From positions 62,001 through 126,000 of the forward strand of contig NZ_SWCI01000006.1 of NCBI RefSeq assembly GCF_005116715.1: DNA of 64,000 nt, given 5' to 3'. The notes beneath the pieces are model-generated. The model did no database searches. It worked only from the letters and a program-made list of their open reading frames with translations, and was not told the origin of the DNA. The stretch is from Ferrimonas sediminicola (GTDB lineage Bacteria > Pseudomonadota > Gammaproteobacteria > Enterobacterales > Shewanellaceae). Positions 16,832 to 26,826 of this stretch are shown one piece after another; within the stretch, counting starts at the first letter, position 1; each line of letters opens with the position of its first letter. Made by a program: the position numbers and the translations under genes.

Positions 16832-18556
16832 ATGACCAAGATCGTTCGCCGCGCCACCGTGGATGATGGCCACCTGCCCGATACCCTGCCACCGCTGCTC
16901 AGGCAGCTGTATGCCCGCCGGGGGGTGGGGTGTGCGTCGGAGTTGGAGCGGGAGCTCCGCGGCTTGCTCAATCCGGCCCGGCTCAAGGGGTGTGCCGAGG
17001 CGGCGGGGTTGCTGGCGGACGCCCTGGCACGGCAGCAGCCGATGCTGGTGGTGGGAGACTTCGATGCCGACGGTGCCACCTCCAGCGCCCTGACGCTGCT
17101 GGCGATGCGCGCCCTGGGCGCCGAGCGCATCGATTACCTGGTGCCCAACCGCTTCGACTACGGCTATGGTCTCAGTCCCGAACTGGTGACCCTGGCCCAG
17201 GAGATGGGGGCCGAGGTGTTGATCACCGTGGACAACGGCATCTCGGCCCACGCCGGGGTTGGCGCCGCCAAGGCGGCGGGGATGACGGTGATCGTCACCG
17301 ATCACCACCTGCCGGGTGACACCCTTCCCGAGGCCGATGCCATCGTCAACCCGGCCCAGCCCGGCTGTGAGTTCCCCTCCAAGGCGATGGCCGGGGTCGG
17401 GGTGGCCTTCTACCTGATGCTGGCGCTGAGGGGAGAACTGCGTCGCCGCAACTGGTTCGCCGAGCGGGGTCTGGCCGAACCCAACATGGCCCACTACCTG
17501 GATATCGTCGCCCTGGGCACCGTGGCGGACGTGGTGCCCCTGGATGCCAACAACAGGCTGCTGGTGCAGCAGGGGATCAACCGCATTCGCTCGGGCCGAT
17601 GCCGGCCCGGCATCACCACCCTGCTGGAGGTGGCCGGGCGCAGTGCCGGCCGCTTGGTGGCCTCGGACCTGGGGTTTGCCGTGGGGCCCAGGCTCAATGC
17701 CGCCGGCCGTCTGGACGACATGTCGCTGGGGATTGAGTGCCTGTTGGCGGAGGATCTGGTCAGTGCCCGGCAGCTGGCCAGCCGCCTGGACAGCCTCAAT
17801 GCCGAGCGCCGGGAGATCGAGGCGGAGATGCAGCATGAGGCGGTCCAGGCGCTGGAATCCCTGCAACTGGGCAGCCGTGATCTGCCCTGGGGGCTGGCCC
17901 TGTATCAGGGGGATTGGCATCAGGGGGTGATCGGCATTCTCGCTTCCCGCATCAAGGAGCGTTACCACCGGCCGGTGATCGCCTTTGCCGATGCCGGAGG
18001 TGGTGAGCTCAAGGGCTCGGCACGCTCCATCCCCGGGCTGCACATGCGGGATCTGCTGGAGCGGATCGATACCCTCAACCCGGGGATGATCCTCAAGTTC
18101 GGCGGCCACGCCATGGCCGCCGGACTCAGCCTGGACGCCTCGCGGTTTGCGGAGTTCGCCTCGGCCTATGATGCGGCGGTGCGCGCCGAACTGGAGGAGC
18201 ATCAGCTCACCGGCGAGCTGCTCAGTGACGGTGAGCTGGGCGCGGATCAGCTCAGCCTGGAGATGGCCGCTACCCTCAGGGATGGCGGCCCCTGGGGACA
18301 GGCGTTTCCCGAGCCGCTGTTCGATGGCCGTTTCCGCCTGCTGGATCAGCGCCTGGTGGGCCAGAAGCACCTGAAGATGGTGGTGGAGACCGAGTGCGGC
18401 ACCCAGCAGCTGGATGCCATCGCCTTCAATGTGGATCTGAAGCAGTGGCCCAATGGGGCGGTGCAGTGGGTGTCGCTGGCCTATCGACTGGATGTGAACC
18501 ACTGGCGCGGCAATGACAGTGTCCAGCTGATGGTGGAGTGGCTCTCGCCCCTGTAG
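16832..18556 (+). CDS. recJ: Single-stranded-DNA-specific 5'-3' exonuclease RecJ
   Basis: A 574-residue DHH-family nuclease used in RecF-pathway recombination, mismatch repair and base excision repair. The metal-binding motifs are VGDFDADGATSSAL (motif I), TVDNGIS (II) and VTDHHLPGD (DHH, III), with later NAAGRLDDM and the DHHA1 motif KFGGHAMAAG. The C-terminal OB-like domain is present. Length matches E. coli RecJ. Gene order dsbC-recJ-prfB-lysS is conserved except for the minus-strand antiporter inserted after recJ. Confidence 0.96.
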   Translation: MTKIVRRATVDDGHLPDTLPPLLRQLYARRGVGCASELERELRGLLNPARLKGCAEAAGLLADALARQQPMLVVGDFDADGATSSALTLLAMRALGAERIDYLVPNRFDYGYGLSPELVTLAQEMGAEVLITVDNGISAHAGVGAAKAAGMTVIVTDHHLPGDTLPEADAIVNPAQPGCEFPSKAMAGVGVAFYLMLALRGELRRRNWFAERGLAEPNMAHYLDIVALGTVADVVPLDANNRLLVQQGINRIRSGRCRPGITTLLEVAGRSAGRLVASDLGFAVGPRLNAAGRLDDMSLGIECLLAEDLVSARQLASRLDSLNAERREIEAEMQHEAVQALESLQLGSRDLPWGLALYQGDWHQGVIGILASRIKERYHRPVIAFADAGGGELKGSARSIPGLHMRDLLERIDTLNPGMILKFGGHAMAAGLSLDASRFAEFASAYDAAVRAELEEHQLTGELLSDGELGADQLSLEMAATLRDGGPWGQAFPEPLFDGRFRLLDQRLVGQKHLKMVVETECGTQQLDAIAFNVDLKQWPNGAVQWVSLAYRLDVNHWRGNDSVQLMVEWLSPL

Positions 18557-18580
18557 GGCTGACCGTCCTCTCCCCGCATC

Positions 18581-18605
18581 AGGGGCGCCTAGTGCGCCTC
18601 TTTTT
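18581..18605 (+). terminator. Intrinsic terminator after recJ
   Basis: AGGGGCGC pairs with GCGCCTCT (one G-U pair) over a 5-base loop, followed by TTTTT. It lies between the convergent recJ and antiporter genes. Confidence 0.75.
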
Positions 18606-18615
18606 CTTTCCGGCG

Positions 18616-20085
18616 TCAGCGGGGCCCGGGGCGTCTTTTCAACGCCATCGCCGCCAGCAGCCCCATCAGTACCAGCATCAGCGGCCACACCAGCACCAGG
18701 GGGAGCCGCTGACCCAGCAGGGTGAAGCCCACCAGGGCCAGGCCGGCACTGATCAGGGCCAGGGGCAGCTGGCTGCTGACATGGTCCACCGGGGCGCAGC
18801 CGCTGGCGGTGGCGCTGAGTACCGTGGTGTCGGAGATGGGGGAGCAGTGATCGCCGAACACCGAACCGGCCATCACCGCGCTCAGGGCCGGAAGCAGCAG
18901 TTGCGGTTGCAGCTGCCAGGCGATGTCGGCGCCGATGGGGATCATCAACGCGAAGGTGCCCCAGCTGGAGCCGGTGGCGAAGGCGGTGACCGCGCACAGC
19001 AGGAAAATCCCGGGCAGCAGCAGCCCCTCGGCCAGGTGGGTCGAGGCCCAGGTGGCCATCACCCGGCCGGTCTCGAGGTCGCCGATGGCTCGTCCTACCA
19101 TCCAGGTCATCATCAGGATCCCCAGGGCGGTGGCCACGGAGCGCAGCCCCATCCAGCCGGCAAACAGCATCGCCCCTGGCCTGATCCCCTGCCGCCACTG
19201 CAGTCCCAGGGAGAGCAGCACCGCACCCAGGGCGGCGTTGCGCATGGCGCCGCCGATGTCGGCATTGGCCAGCCACTGCATCGGCGTACTGCCTCCCTTC
19301 AGGCCGGAGAGGATCGCCAACACCAGACTGCCGCCAATCAGCATCAGCACCGGCAGTCCCAGCAGCCAGGGGCTGCCCTCCCGGGACGGCTGAGCCTGAA
19401 CCTGCTCGGGTCGGACCGGGGCGCTGCCAAAGCCGAGGTTGCTCCAGGCCACCAGCACCGCCAGGGCCAGGGTGATCAGCGCATAGAAATTGGTGGCGGC
19501 CACTTGCAGGAAGGCGGTCAGGGGCGCCCCGGGCAGGATGGTCAGCCCCGCCAGCAGGGTCATCACATAGGGGCCCCAGCTGGAGAAGGGCAGGATGGCA
19601 CACAGGGGAGAGGCGGTGCTGTCCACCAGGTAGGCCAACTGGGTGTTGGAGATGCGGTAGCGCTCGCACAGCGGGCGGCTGACGTTGCCGTTGGCCAGGC
19701 AACTGAAGATGCCGTCGATAAACACCATCCAGCCGAGGGCCACCACCGCCAGCCTGGCCTGACGGCGGCTGCGGATCCGCGGAAACAGCCAATGGGCGAA
19801 GGCGCTGACCGCGCCGCTGCGTGCCAGCTGCTGGGTGAGAATGCCCAGCAGGGCGATGGTGAGGATCACATCCAGATGCCAGCCCTGCCACTGACCGTTG
19901 GCATAGAGCTGGCCGGTGAAGGTGTCCATCAGGTAGAGCAGGGGATCAAGGGCTGCCCCCCAGTGCAGAATCAGTGCCGCCAGCAGCAGGCCGCTGCCCA
20001 GGGCCAGCAGGGTACGCCGCACCACCAGGGCCATGCCGATGGTGAGCACCACAGGTGCCAGGCTGAGAAGCTCTTTGGTTATCAT
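18616..20085 (-). CDS. NhaC-family Na+/H+ antiporter-like permease
   Basis: A polytopic inner-membrane protein of 489 residues with roughly 11-12 hydrophobic segments. The family signature is MAGSVFGDHCSPISDTTVLS, with the related AYLVDSTASPLCAILPFSSWGPY in the first half, typical of NhaC/ArsB-like ion transporters. Members exchange Na+ for H+ or for organic anions, so the substrate is open. The gene sits on the opposite strand between recJ and prfB, which are adjacent in E. coli, so it is a lineage-specific insertion. It is divergent from prfB. Confidence 0.85.
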   Translation of the reverse strand: MITKELLSLAPVVLTIGMALVVRRTLLALGSGLLLAALILHWGAALDPLLYLMDTFTGQLYANGQWQGWHLDVILTIALLGILTQQLARSGAVSAFAHWLFPRIRSRRQARLAVVALGWMVFIDGIFSCLANGNVSRPLCERYRISNTQLAYLVDSTASPLCAILPFSSWGPYVMTLLAGLTILPGAPLTAFLQVAATNFYALITLALAVLVAWSNLGFGSAPVRPEQVQAQPSREGSPWLLGLPVLMLIGGSLVLAILSGLKGGSTPMQWLANADIGGAMRNAALGAVLLSLGLQWRQGIRPGAMLFAGWMGLRSVATALGILMMTWMVGRAIGDLETGRVMATWASTHLAEGLLLPGIFLLCAVTAFATGSSWGTFALMIPIGADIAWQLQPQLLLPALSAVMAGSVFGDHCSPISDTTVLSATASGCAPVDHVSSQLPLALISAGLALVGFTLLGQRLPLVLVWPLMLVLMGLLAAMALKRRPGPR

Positions 20086-20274
20086 ATTGTTGTTCTTGTG
20101 GAGGCCAGGGCCCCATGATGCAACATGGGGGACACCGGTGCCAGTGAAGCGCCCGGAATCCGGGAGAATTCACCGATATTTTTTGCACAAAAACTCCGCA
20201 GAACCCGGTGCGATCCGCCCTGCTTTAGGTTAAAATTGCGGGTTTGCATAGTGTCATCAATCTGTAGGACGGAA

Positions 20275-21373
20275 ATGTTCGAAATCAATCCGGTTCAAAA
20301 CAAGATTAAGGAGCTGTCTGAGCGGACAGATCTCCTTAGGGGGTACCTTTGACTATGACGCCAAGAAAGAGCGTCTGGAAGAGGTCAACGCCGAGCTAGA
20401 GCAGCCCGACGTCTGGAATGAGCCCGAACGCGCCCAGGCGCTGGGGCGGGAGCGCGGTGCCCTGGAGGAGGTGGTGAAGACCATCGACGATCTGGATCAG
20501 GGGCTGGAAGATGTCGCCGAGCTGCTGGAACTGGCGGTCGAGGAGGAGGACGAGGACAGCTTCAACGAGACTCAGTCCGAGCTCGAGGAGCTGGAGTCCC
20601 GCCTGGCCAAACTGGAGTTCCGCCGCATGTTCTCCGGTCCCCAGGACAGCAACGATGCCTACCTGGATCTGCAGGCCGGTTCCGGCGGCACCGAAGCCCA
20701 GGACTGGTGCAACATGCTGCTGCGCATGTACCTGCGCTGGGGCGAGGCCAAGGGGTTCAAGACCGAGATTATCGAACTGTCCGAAGGGGACGTGGCCGGC
20801 CTCAAGAGTGCCACCGTCAAGTTCACCGGAGAGTACGCCTACGGCTGGCTGCGCACCGAGACCGGCGTACACCGGCTGGTGCGTAAGTCGCCCTTCGATT
20901 CCGGTGGCCGCCGTCACACCTCCTTCTCCTCGGCCTTTGCCTATCCCGAGGTGGACGACAACATCGACATCGACATCAACCCGTCGGATCTGCGCATCGA
21001 CGTCTACCGCGCCTCCGGTGCCGGTGGTCAGCACGTGAACACCACCGAGTCTGCGGTACGTATTACCCACCTGCCCACCAACACCGTGGTGCAGTGCCAG
21101 AACGAGCGCTCCCAGCACAAGAACAAAGACCAGGCGATGAAGCAGCTGAAGGCTAAGCTGTTTGAACTGGAGCTGCAGAAGCAGAATGCCGAGAAGCAGG
21201 CGGCGGAGGACGCCAAGTCTGACATCGGCTGGGGCAGTCAGATCCGCTCCTATGTGCTGGATGACTCCCGCATCAAAGATTTGCGTACCGGGGTGGAGAA
21301 CCGCAACACCCAGCAGGTACTGGATGGCGACTTGGATCGCTTCATCGAAGCCAGCCTGAAATCTGGCCTGTAA
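20275..21373 (+). CDS. prfB: Peptide chain release factor 2, with programmed +1 frameshift
   Basis: RF2 recognises UGA and UAA and releases the finished peptide. Translation starts at ATG 20275 and after 25 codons meets TGA at 20350-20352; a +1 shift at CTT continues the frame from GAC 20351 to the stop at 21371-21373. The joined protein is 365 residues, the same as E. coli RF2. The SPF stop-codon recognition tripeptide is seen in RKSPFDSGG, and the catalytic GGQ in [12 protein letters not shown]. The residue four before GGQ is Ala, as in most RF2s, not Thr as in E. coli K-12. It is followed 15 bases later by lysS. Confidence 0.97.
20338..20353 (+). promoter_or_regulatory. RF2 programmed frameshift site
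   Basis: AGGGGG (internal Shine-Dalgarno-like, 20338-20343) is followed after three bases by CTT TGA C. This is the classic autoregulatory site: when RF2 is scarce the ribosome pauses at UGA and shifts +1, making RF2. The site is at codon 26 as in E. coli. Confidence 0.97.
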
Positions 21374-21388
21374 GACTGAGTAGAGAAA

Positions 21389-22873
21389 ATGACTGAACAG
21401 GTACAAGACGAAAACAAGTTGATCGCCGAACGCCGCGCCAAGCTGGACGGCATCCGCAAAGAGTGCAACGCCAACGGTCACCCCAACGACTGGAAGCGCG
21501 AGCACCTGGCTGCAGATCTTCAGGCTAAATACGCGGATAAATCCAAAGAGGAACTGGCGGAGCTGGCCGAGGTGGTCTCCATCGCCGGCCGGGTGATGGC
21601 CAAGCGGGGTCCCTTCCTGGTGATCCAGGACGTCTCCGGCCGTATCCAGGGCTACGCCTCCAAGGGGGTGCAGAAGGAGCTGAAGGCGATCGGCGGCCTG
21701 GATATCGGCGACATCGTCGGCATCAAGGGCCAGTTGCACCTCTCCGGCAAGGGTGACCTGTACGTGGACATGGGCGAGTACAAGCTGCTGACCAAGGCGC
21801 TGCGTCCCCTGCCCGAGAAGTTCCACGGCCTGACCGATCAGGAGCAGCGCTACCGTCAGCGTTATGTGGACCTGATCGTCAACGAGGAGTCGCGCAACAC
21901 CTTCAAGGTACGCTCCAAGGTGATCGCCGCCATCCGCCAGTTCATGACCGACCGTGACTTCATGGAGGTGGAAACCCCCATGATGCAGGTGATCCCCGGT
22001 GGCGCCTCCGCCCGCCCCTTCATCACCCATCACAACGCCCTGGACCAGGAGATGTTCCTGCGTATCGCCCCCGAGCTCTACCTGAAGCGCCTGGTGGTGG
22101 GGGGGTTCGAGCGGGTGTTCGAGATCAACCGCAACTTCCGCAACGAGGGGCTCTCCCCACGCCACAACCCCGAGTTCACCATGATGGAGTTCTACATGGC
22201 GTACGCGGACTTCAACGACCTGATGGACCTGACCGAGGCGATGCTGAAGGAGGTGACTCAGAAGGTGCTGGGCACCAGTGTGGTCAAGTACGGCGACGAG
22301 ACGTTCGACTTCGGCGCGCCCTTCGCCCGCATGAGCATGGTGGACGCCATCCTCAAGTACAACCCCGAAGTCAGCCGAGAGCAGTTGTCTGACTTCACCA
22401 GCGCCTGCGAAGTGGCCAAAGATCTGAAGATCGAGGTCGAGAAGGGCTGGGGGCTGGGCCGGGTGATCACCGAGATCTTCGAGGAGACCGCCGAGCACCG
22501 CCTTATCCAGCCCACCTTCATCACCGAGTATCCGGCGGAGGTGTCTCCCCTGGCCCGTCGTAACGACAACAACCCGGAGATCACCGATCGTTTCGAGTTC
22601 TTTGTGGGGGGCCGCGAGATCGCCAACGGCTTCTCCGAGCTGAATGACGCCGAAGACCAGAAGCAACGTTTCCTGGATCAGGTGAAGGCCAAGGACGCCG
22701 GCGACGACGAGGCGATGTTCTATGACGGAGACTATGTCACCGCCCTGGAGCACGGCCTGCCGCCTACGGCGGGCCAGGGGATCGGCATCGATCGGCTGGT
22801 GATGCTGTTTACCGACAGCCACACCATCCGCGACGTGATCCTGTTCCCCGCCCTTCGTCCTCAGGGCAGCTGA
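21389..22873 (+). CDS. lysS: Lysyl-tRNA synthetase, class II
   Basis: A homodimeric cytosolic enzyme of 494 residues that charges tRNA-Lys. The N-terminal OB-fold anticodon-binding domain (about 60-150) precedes the class II catalytic core, with motif 2 [23 protein letters not shown] and motif 3 [11 protein letters not shown]. The lysine-binding segment around [18 protein letters not shown] is intact. It lies 15 bases after prfB, the conserved prfB-lysS operon, and ends before a strong terminator. Confidence 0.97.
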   Translation: MTEQVQDENKLIAERRAKLDGIRKECNANGHPNDWKREHLAADLQAKYADKSKEELAELAEVVSIAGRVMAKRGPFLVIQDVSGRIQGYASKGVQKELKAIGGLDIGDIVGIKGQLHLSGKGDLYVDMGEYKLLTKALRPLPEKFHGLTDQEQRYRQRYVDLIVNEESRNTFKVRSKVIAAIRQFMTDRDFMEVETPMMQVIPGGASARPFITHHNALDQEMFLRIAPELYLKRLVVGGFERVFEINRNFRNEGLSPRHNPEFTMMEFYMAYADFNDLMDLTEAMLKEVTQKVLGTSVVKYGDETFDFGAPFARMSMVDAILKYNPEVSREQLSDFTSACEVAKDLKIEVEKGWGLGRVITEIFEETAEHRLIQPTFITEYPAEVSPLARRNDNNPEITDRFEFFVGGREIANGFSELNDAEDQKQRFLDQVKAKDAGDDEAMFYDGDYVTALEHGLPPTAGQGIGIDRLVMLFTDSHTIRDVILFPALRPQGS

Positions 22874-22893
22874 TCGTCGACACTCTGACTGGT

Positions 22894-22919
22894 GCCCGCC
22901 AACTGGCGGGCATTTTTTT
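22894..22919 (+). terminator. Intrinsic terminator after lysS
   Basis: GCCCGCC and GGCGGGC form a 7-bp stem with an AACT loop, followed by A and seven T. Confidence 0.93.
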
Positions 22920-23326
22920 GCCCACCGCTCGCCATGTTGCCGGAATGTTGTTGCCTATCTCCCTGCCATGCCCCTGCCGCGCAGACCAATTCACTGGCCT
23001 TCGCCAAAAATGGCAGTGTATTACAGTGCGTTAGTCAGGGATCCGCTCCGATGAGTCCGCAAGAATGGAAAAGTGTGATCTGGATCGACTGGTGATTCAT
23101 GCTGGTCTGAATCGGGCATCCAGTGGATGGAACTGGTGAACACCCCTAAGATGGCTAGATGTTATATCTGAAATCCTCTCCGTAAATGGATAAATTGTCT
23201 GTTAACTGCGGTGTAACCTGTGTCTTTTCGCTGGCGCCGGCGGTAGTATGTGGCGGTCACTCATAAAGGCTCCGTCTCAAGAGAGTCGCGCGAATCGCCC
23301 CTCGGGCGCTCAAACAGGTAGTTCAT
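22920..23326. other. Intergenic region before the dicarboxylate symporter
   Basis: About 400 bases without a credible gene, more AT-rich in its second half. A -10-like TAGTAT is near 23244-23249 and AGGTAG lies just before the ATG at 23327. The region probably holds the symporter promoter and leader; no recognisable riboswitch or repeat was found. Confidence 0.5.
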
Positions 23327-24586
23327 ATGCAATCCAGCTCTTTGTCCAAACGGATCTTTGTCGGCCTCTTCTCCGGCCTTATCCTCGGGATCACCATTCA
23401 GTTTCTTCTGGCTGACGTGGCCCTGTTCTCGGAATCCTTGGTGGATCTGGCCACCCTGGGGGGGCAGCTGTTCGTCAACCTGATCATGCTGATGGTGGTT
23501 CCCCTGGTGTTCGTCTCCATCGTCAGCGGTGTCTGCGAACTGCCGGATGTGCGCGCCTTCGGCCGATTGGGCGGCAAGACATTCGGTCTCTACATCCTCA
23601 ACACCATCATGGCCATCGCCGCGGCGGTGGCGATCTCACTGATGTTCCAGCCCGGGCTGGGGGCCAACCTGGTGAGCATGGGCGAGGGGGCGCAGATCCA
23701 GTCCACCGACCTGCCGGACATCGGCCAGTTGATCCTCAATATTGTCCCCCGCAATCCCATCGACGCCTTCGCCTCCGGCAACATGTTGCAGGTGATCTTC
23801 ATGGCGCTGCTGCTGGGGATCGCCATCAAGAAGCTGGGGAGTGAAGTGGAGGGCGTGGCCCGGGGCTTCGCCCTGGCCAACCGCATCATGATGACTCTGA
23901 TCACCATGGTGATGGGGCTGGCGCCTTACGGGGTGTTCTGCCTGATGCTGAAACTGGGGGCCACCCTGGAGGCGGCCACCTTCCTGTCGGTACTGGGTTA
24001 CATGGGGCTGATCCTCGGCCTGCTGCTGCTGTGGCTGTTCGTGGTCTATCCGGTGGTGGTCTCCCTGACCACCGAGATGAGCGCCGCCGAGTTTCGCCGC
24101 AACACCCGGGAGCAGGTGCTGTTCTCCTTCTCCACCGCCAGCTCCAACGCCACCATTCCGGTCACCATGCGTACCCTGGTGGACAAGATGGGGGTCAACA
24201 GGGCCACCGCTGGCTTCGGGGTGCCCCTTGGGGCGACCATGAACATGAGCGGGGTCTCCATCTACATCACCATCGCCGCCTTCTTCCTGGCCAACGCCTA
24301 CGGCGCGCCGATCACCTTGGCGCAGTTGCCGGCCCTGGTGACCTCCTGCTTCCTGTTGTCGGTGGGCGCCGGCGGCGTGCCCGGCGGCGGCATGGTGATG
24401 ATCGGTGTGCTGATCCACCAGATGGGGTTGCCGGTGGAGGCGTTTGCCCTGGTGGCGGCCCTGGACCGGGTGATCGACATGGTGCTGACTTCCACCAACG
24501 TCGTCGGGGATACCACGGTGGTCACCATAGTGGACCGCAGCGAGGCCCGCCAGGCGCTGCTGGCCGAGCGCACCGAACTGGGCTGA
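23327..24586 (+). CDS. Dicarboxylate/amino acid:cation symporter (DAACS family)
   Basis: A 419-residue inner-membrane symporter of the GltP/DctA/SstT superfamily, importing C4-dicarboxylates, glutamate/aspartate or serine with H+ or Na+. The re-entrant hairpin FSFSTASSNATIPVTM (serine-rich motif) is visible. So are the TM7 motif GATMNMSGVSIYI, which corresponds to the NMDG-type sequence, and the second hairpin GVPGGGMVM. The DRVIDMVLTSTNVVGD segment contains the conserved substrate-binding Asp and Asn of TM8. It is monocistronic, with its own terminator. Substrate preference cannot be assigned from sequence alone. Confidence 0.9.
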   Translation: MQSSSLSKRIFVGLFSGLILGITIQFLLADVALFSESLVDLATLGGQLFVNLIMLMVVPLVFVSIVSGVCELPDVRAFGRLGGKTFGLYILNTIMAIAAAVAISLMFQPGLGANLVSMGEGAQIQSTDLPDIGQLILNIVPRNPIDAFASGNMLQVIFMALLLGIAIKKLGSEVEGVARGFALANRIMMTLITMVMGLAPYGVFCLMLKLGATLEAATFLSVLGYMGLILGLLLLWLFVVYPVVVSLTTEMSAAEFRRNTREQVLFSFSTASSNATIPVTMRTLVDKMGVNRATAGFGVPLGATMNMSGVSIYITIAAFFLANAYGAPITLAQLPALVTSCFLLSVGAGGVPGGGMVMIGVLIHQMGLPVEAFALVAALDRVIDMVLTSTNVVGDTTVVTIVDRSEARQALLAERTELG

Positions 24587-24612
24587 AGGTCCCTGGCCTG
24601 ACCCAGACAAAG

Positions 24613-24634
24613 ACCCCGCAATGGCGGGGTTTTT
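24613..24634 (+). terminator. Intrinsic terminator after the symporter
   Basis: ACCCCGC and GCGGGGT form a 7-bp stem with an AATG loop and a following run of T, about 30 bases after the stop. Confidence 0.93.
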
Positions 24635-24690
24635 CTTTGTGGGCGTTCTGTTATTCTGGTCAAGAGTTCAACGCCACACGAGGGATGGGA

Positions 24691-25434
24691 ATGAGCCTTT
24701 GGGTTACTGGCACCGTAGTCGAACGGATCGACTGGAACGACAAACTCTTCAGCCTGAAGGTGGACGCCGAGGTGGAGCCCTTCGTGGCCGGCCAGTTCAC
24801 CAAGCTTGGACTGGAGCAGGAGGGCGAGCGGGTGCAACGAGCCTACTCCTTCGTCAATGCCCCCACCGAGCCGTTGCTGGAGTTCCTGGCGGTGGCGGTG
24901 GAGGAGGGTAAGCTCTCCCCGCGACTGCAGGATCTTCACCCGGGCGACCAGCTGATGGTGGCCAAGCGCCCCACCGGCTTCATGGTGCTGGACGAGGTGC
25001 CGGCGGGCCGGGACCTGTGGATGCTGGCGACCGGCACCGCCGTCGGCCCCTTCCTCTCCATCCTGCGCGATGCCGGCAGTTGGGAACAGTTTGAGACCTT
25101 CAACCTGGTCTATGCAGTCCGCAACCTGGAGGATATGGCCTACCTGGAGGAGATCCGCGCCCTGGAACAGGCCCGTCCCGACCAGTTCAAGTTTATCCCC
25201 GTGGTCAGCCGCGAGGAGGTGGCCGGCATGCTCAGAGGCAGGATTCCGTCGCTGATCGCCGGCGGCCAGATCCAGGAGTATGCCGACCGGCCCATCACCC
25301 CGTCACGCAGCCAGGTGATGGTGTGCGGCAACCCGGACATGATCCGCGACACCCTGGCGGTGCTGGAGGGGATGAAGCTGAGGAAAAACCTGCGGCGCAC
25401 CCCGGGCCAGATCACCATGGAGAAGTACTGGTAG
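24691..25434 (+). CDS. fpr: Ferredoxin (flavodoxin)--NADP+ reductase
   Basis: A 247-residue FAD enzyme that moves electrons between NADPH and ferredoxin or flavodoxin. RAYSFVN is the RxYS FAD-binding motif, LATGTAVGPFLSIL the nicotinamide-nucleotide motif, VMVCGNPDMIRDT a later NADP motif, and the C-terminal EKYW carries the aromatic residues stacking on the flavin, as in bacterial subclass I Fpr. The frame stays open far upstream, but ATG 24691 is chosen because MSLWVTGTVVERIDW matches the family start and GAGGG precedes it at 24680-24684. ATG 24685 is a close alternative. Confidence 0.93.
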   Translation: MSLWVTGTVVERIDWNDKLFSLKVDAEVEPFVAGQFTKLGLEQEGERVQRAYSFVNAPTEPLLEFLAVAVEEGKLSPRLQDLHPGDQLMVAKRPTGFMVLDEVPAGRDLWMLATGTAVGPFLSILRDAGSWEQFETFNLVYAVRNLEDMAYLEEIRALEQARPDQFKFIPVVSREEVAGMLRGRIPSLIAGGQIQEYADRPITPSRSQVMVCGNPDMIRDTLAVLEGMKLRKNLRRTPGQITMEKYW

Positions 25435-25450
25435 AGCTCGTCCGATTCCG

Positions 25451-25483
25451 AACAGGTCAGGTGGTTTCCTCCTGGCCTGTTTT
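25451..25483. terminator. Bidirectional terminator between fpr and the DUF4250 gene
   Basis: AACAGGTCAGG pairs with CCTGGCCTGTT (one G-U), followed by TTT on the plus strand. It separates two convergent genes. Confidence 0.7.
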
Positions 25484-25486
25484 CGA

Positions 25487-25687
25487 TCACTCCCCCTCCC
25501 GGCGAAACTGGTTCTGCTCTGGCAGATAGTGAAAGCCGATGGCCCCCAGCTTATGCTCCAGCTGGGCGCCGCTGATCCCCAGGTCCTCCTCTAACTCCCC
25601 AAGGTTGTCGCAGGACAGCCTCAGCCGCTCGTTGACGATGCCCAGCAGGATATGGGCATCCAGCCGTTCAGGGTGGTGAATCTCCAT
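25487..25687 (-). CDS. DUF4250 domain-containing small protein
   Basis: A 66-residue cytosolic protein. The pattern ILLGIVNERLRLSCDNLGELEEDLGISGAQLEHKLGAIGFHYLPEQNQF matches DUF4250, a small helical family of unknown function with a conserved YxPExNQF-like end. It stands alone, convergent with fpr. Nothing in the neighbourhood suggests a role. Confidence 0.8.
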   Translation of the reverse strand: MEIHHPERLDAHILLGIVNERLRLSCDNLGELEEDLGISGAQLEHKLGAIGFHYLPEQNQFRREGE

Positions 25688-25859
25688 AACGCCTCCAGAA
25701 AGATGGCCCTGTCGATAACTATAGATTAGGGACCAAGCGGCAGGCGTGTACAGCCGGGGTTAAGGCACTATCTCGCTAAACTGGTTGAATAAATCCTTAA
25801 GTAGTTGCCATGATTGTTATCGAGGGAAACATGGTGACGGGATTGAGGGAGAGAAACGG

Positions 25860-26813
25860 ATGCGAACCAGAACAGTGTTATGGTCCCTGCTGCTGGCCCC
25901 GGTTGTGGCTCAGGGGAGCGAATATGGTCCCCTGATGGTCAAGGCCCAGTCGCCTCTGCAGGCCCAGGCCTATACGCCGATGATGCGCAGCGGCCAGGTG
26001 CTGGAGCCCGGAACCACAGAGTGGCACCTGACCGGCGCCATCGCCAGTGTCTGGGCGGTCACTCCCGACTATGAGATGGATTACTACCATAACGAGCTGA
26101 ACCTCGGGGTTCGGTTCGCCCCTTTGGCGCGCTGGGAGTTTGAGGTCAACTACCAGTACCGTTTCGCCGCCGATAACGGCCTGGACACCGTCACCGAGAA
26201 GTTTCACGATCTGTTTGGCCTGGGGCAGAATGGCCGGGACCAGGTGCCCAAGCACCGTTTCTATATCTCCGCCCCCCGATATGGGGTGCTCTACGAGGAT
26301 TTCCAGGGGGAAACCCTCAGCAACGTCCTCTCCGGCTACGCCGGCTACCAGCTCTACCTCGAGGGGGCCCACGGGATGTCGGCCGGGCTGGGGCTCGCCT
26401 ACAACTATGTGGGCAGCGGCCCTTTCGAGATCCGCTCTTTCGAGCAGATCGCCCAGCTGAACTACAGCTACCAGCCGAATGCACCCCATCACCTACACCT
26501 GACCCTGGGCAGCGCCCACAGCGACGATCAGGCCACCTCCGGCGGACTGAAGATGAGCGACTGGTCCTGGATGGCGGGAGCCAGCTACCAGTACCACCTC
26601 GGTGAGCGCCACCGGCTGTTGCTGGAGTATCACCTCTACAGTGGTGAAACCAAGGAGGTGGATGAGCTGGATGAGGTCTCCCACGAGTTCCTGGTGGGTT
26701 ACCGTTACCACCTGGAGCGCGGCGCCCTCGAGCTGACCATGATCGAGAACGTGTTCAACATGGACAACAGCACCGACATCGCCTTCACCCTGGGTTACCG
26801 CCACAAGCTGTGA
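25860..26813 (+). CDS. DUF3187 family outer-membrane protein
   Basis: A 317-residue predicted exported beta-barrel. ATG 25860 is preferred to an upstream ATG at 25785, since MRTRTVLWSLLLAPVVAQGSEYGPL gives a clear signal peptide and GAGGGAGAG lies at 25845-25853. The mature protein has alternating aromatic strands such as LNLGVRFAPLARWEFEVNYQYRF and HEFLVGYRYHLERGALELTMIENV. The ending DIAFTLGYRHKL resembles members of DUF3187. Function unknown. It is a single gene with a strong shared terminator. Confidence 0.8.
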   Translation: MRTRTVLWSLLLAPVVAQGSEYGPLMVKAQSPLQAQAYTPMMRSGQVLEPGTTEWHLTGAIASVWAVTPDYEMDYYHNELNLGVRFAPLARWEFEVNYQYRFAADNGLDTVTEKFHDLFGLGQNGRDQVPKHRFYISAPRYGVLYEDFQGETLSNVLSGYAGYQLYLEGAHGMSAGLGLAYNYVGSGPFEIRSFEQIAQLNYSYQPNAPHHLHLTLGSAHSDDQATSGGLKMSDWSWMAGASYQYHLGERHRLLLEYHLYSGETKEVDELDEVSHEFLVGYRYHLERGALELTMIENVFNMDNSTDIAFTLGYRHKL

Positions 26814-26826
26814 CGGAGCAGCAAAG

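Noticed and set aside
16724-19891. Very long open frame on the minus strand, opposite recJ and in part over the antiporter gene
   Set aside because: It has no recognised domain and is antisense to recJ, a well supported gene; high-GC genomes give such frames from codon bias. The same reasoning removes long antisense frames opposite fba, prfB/lysS, pepP and gcvP.
24031-24690. Upstream extension of the ferredoxin reductase reading frame by about 220 codons
   Set aside because: It runs in another frame through the symporter and its terminator; the family start and a ribosome-binding site support 24691.
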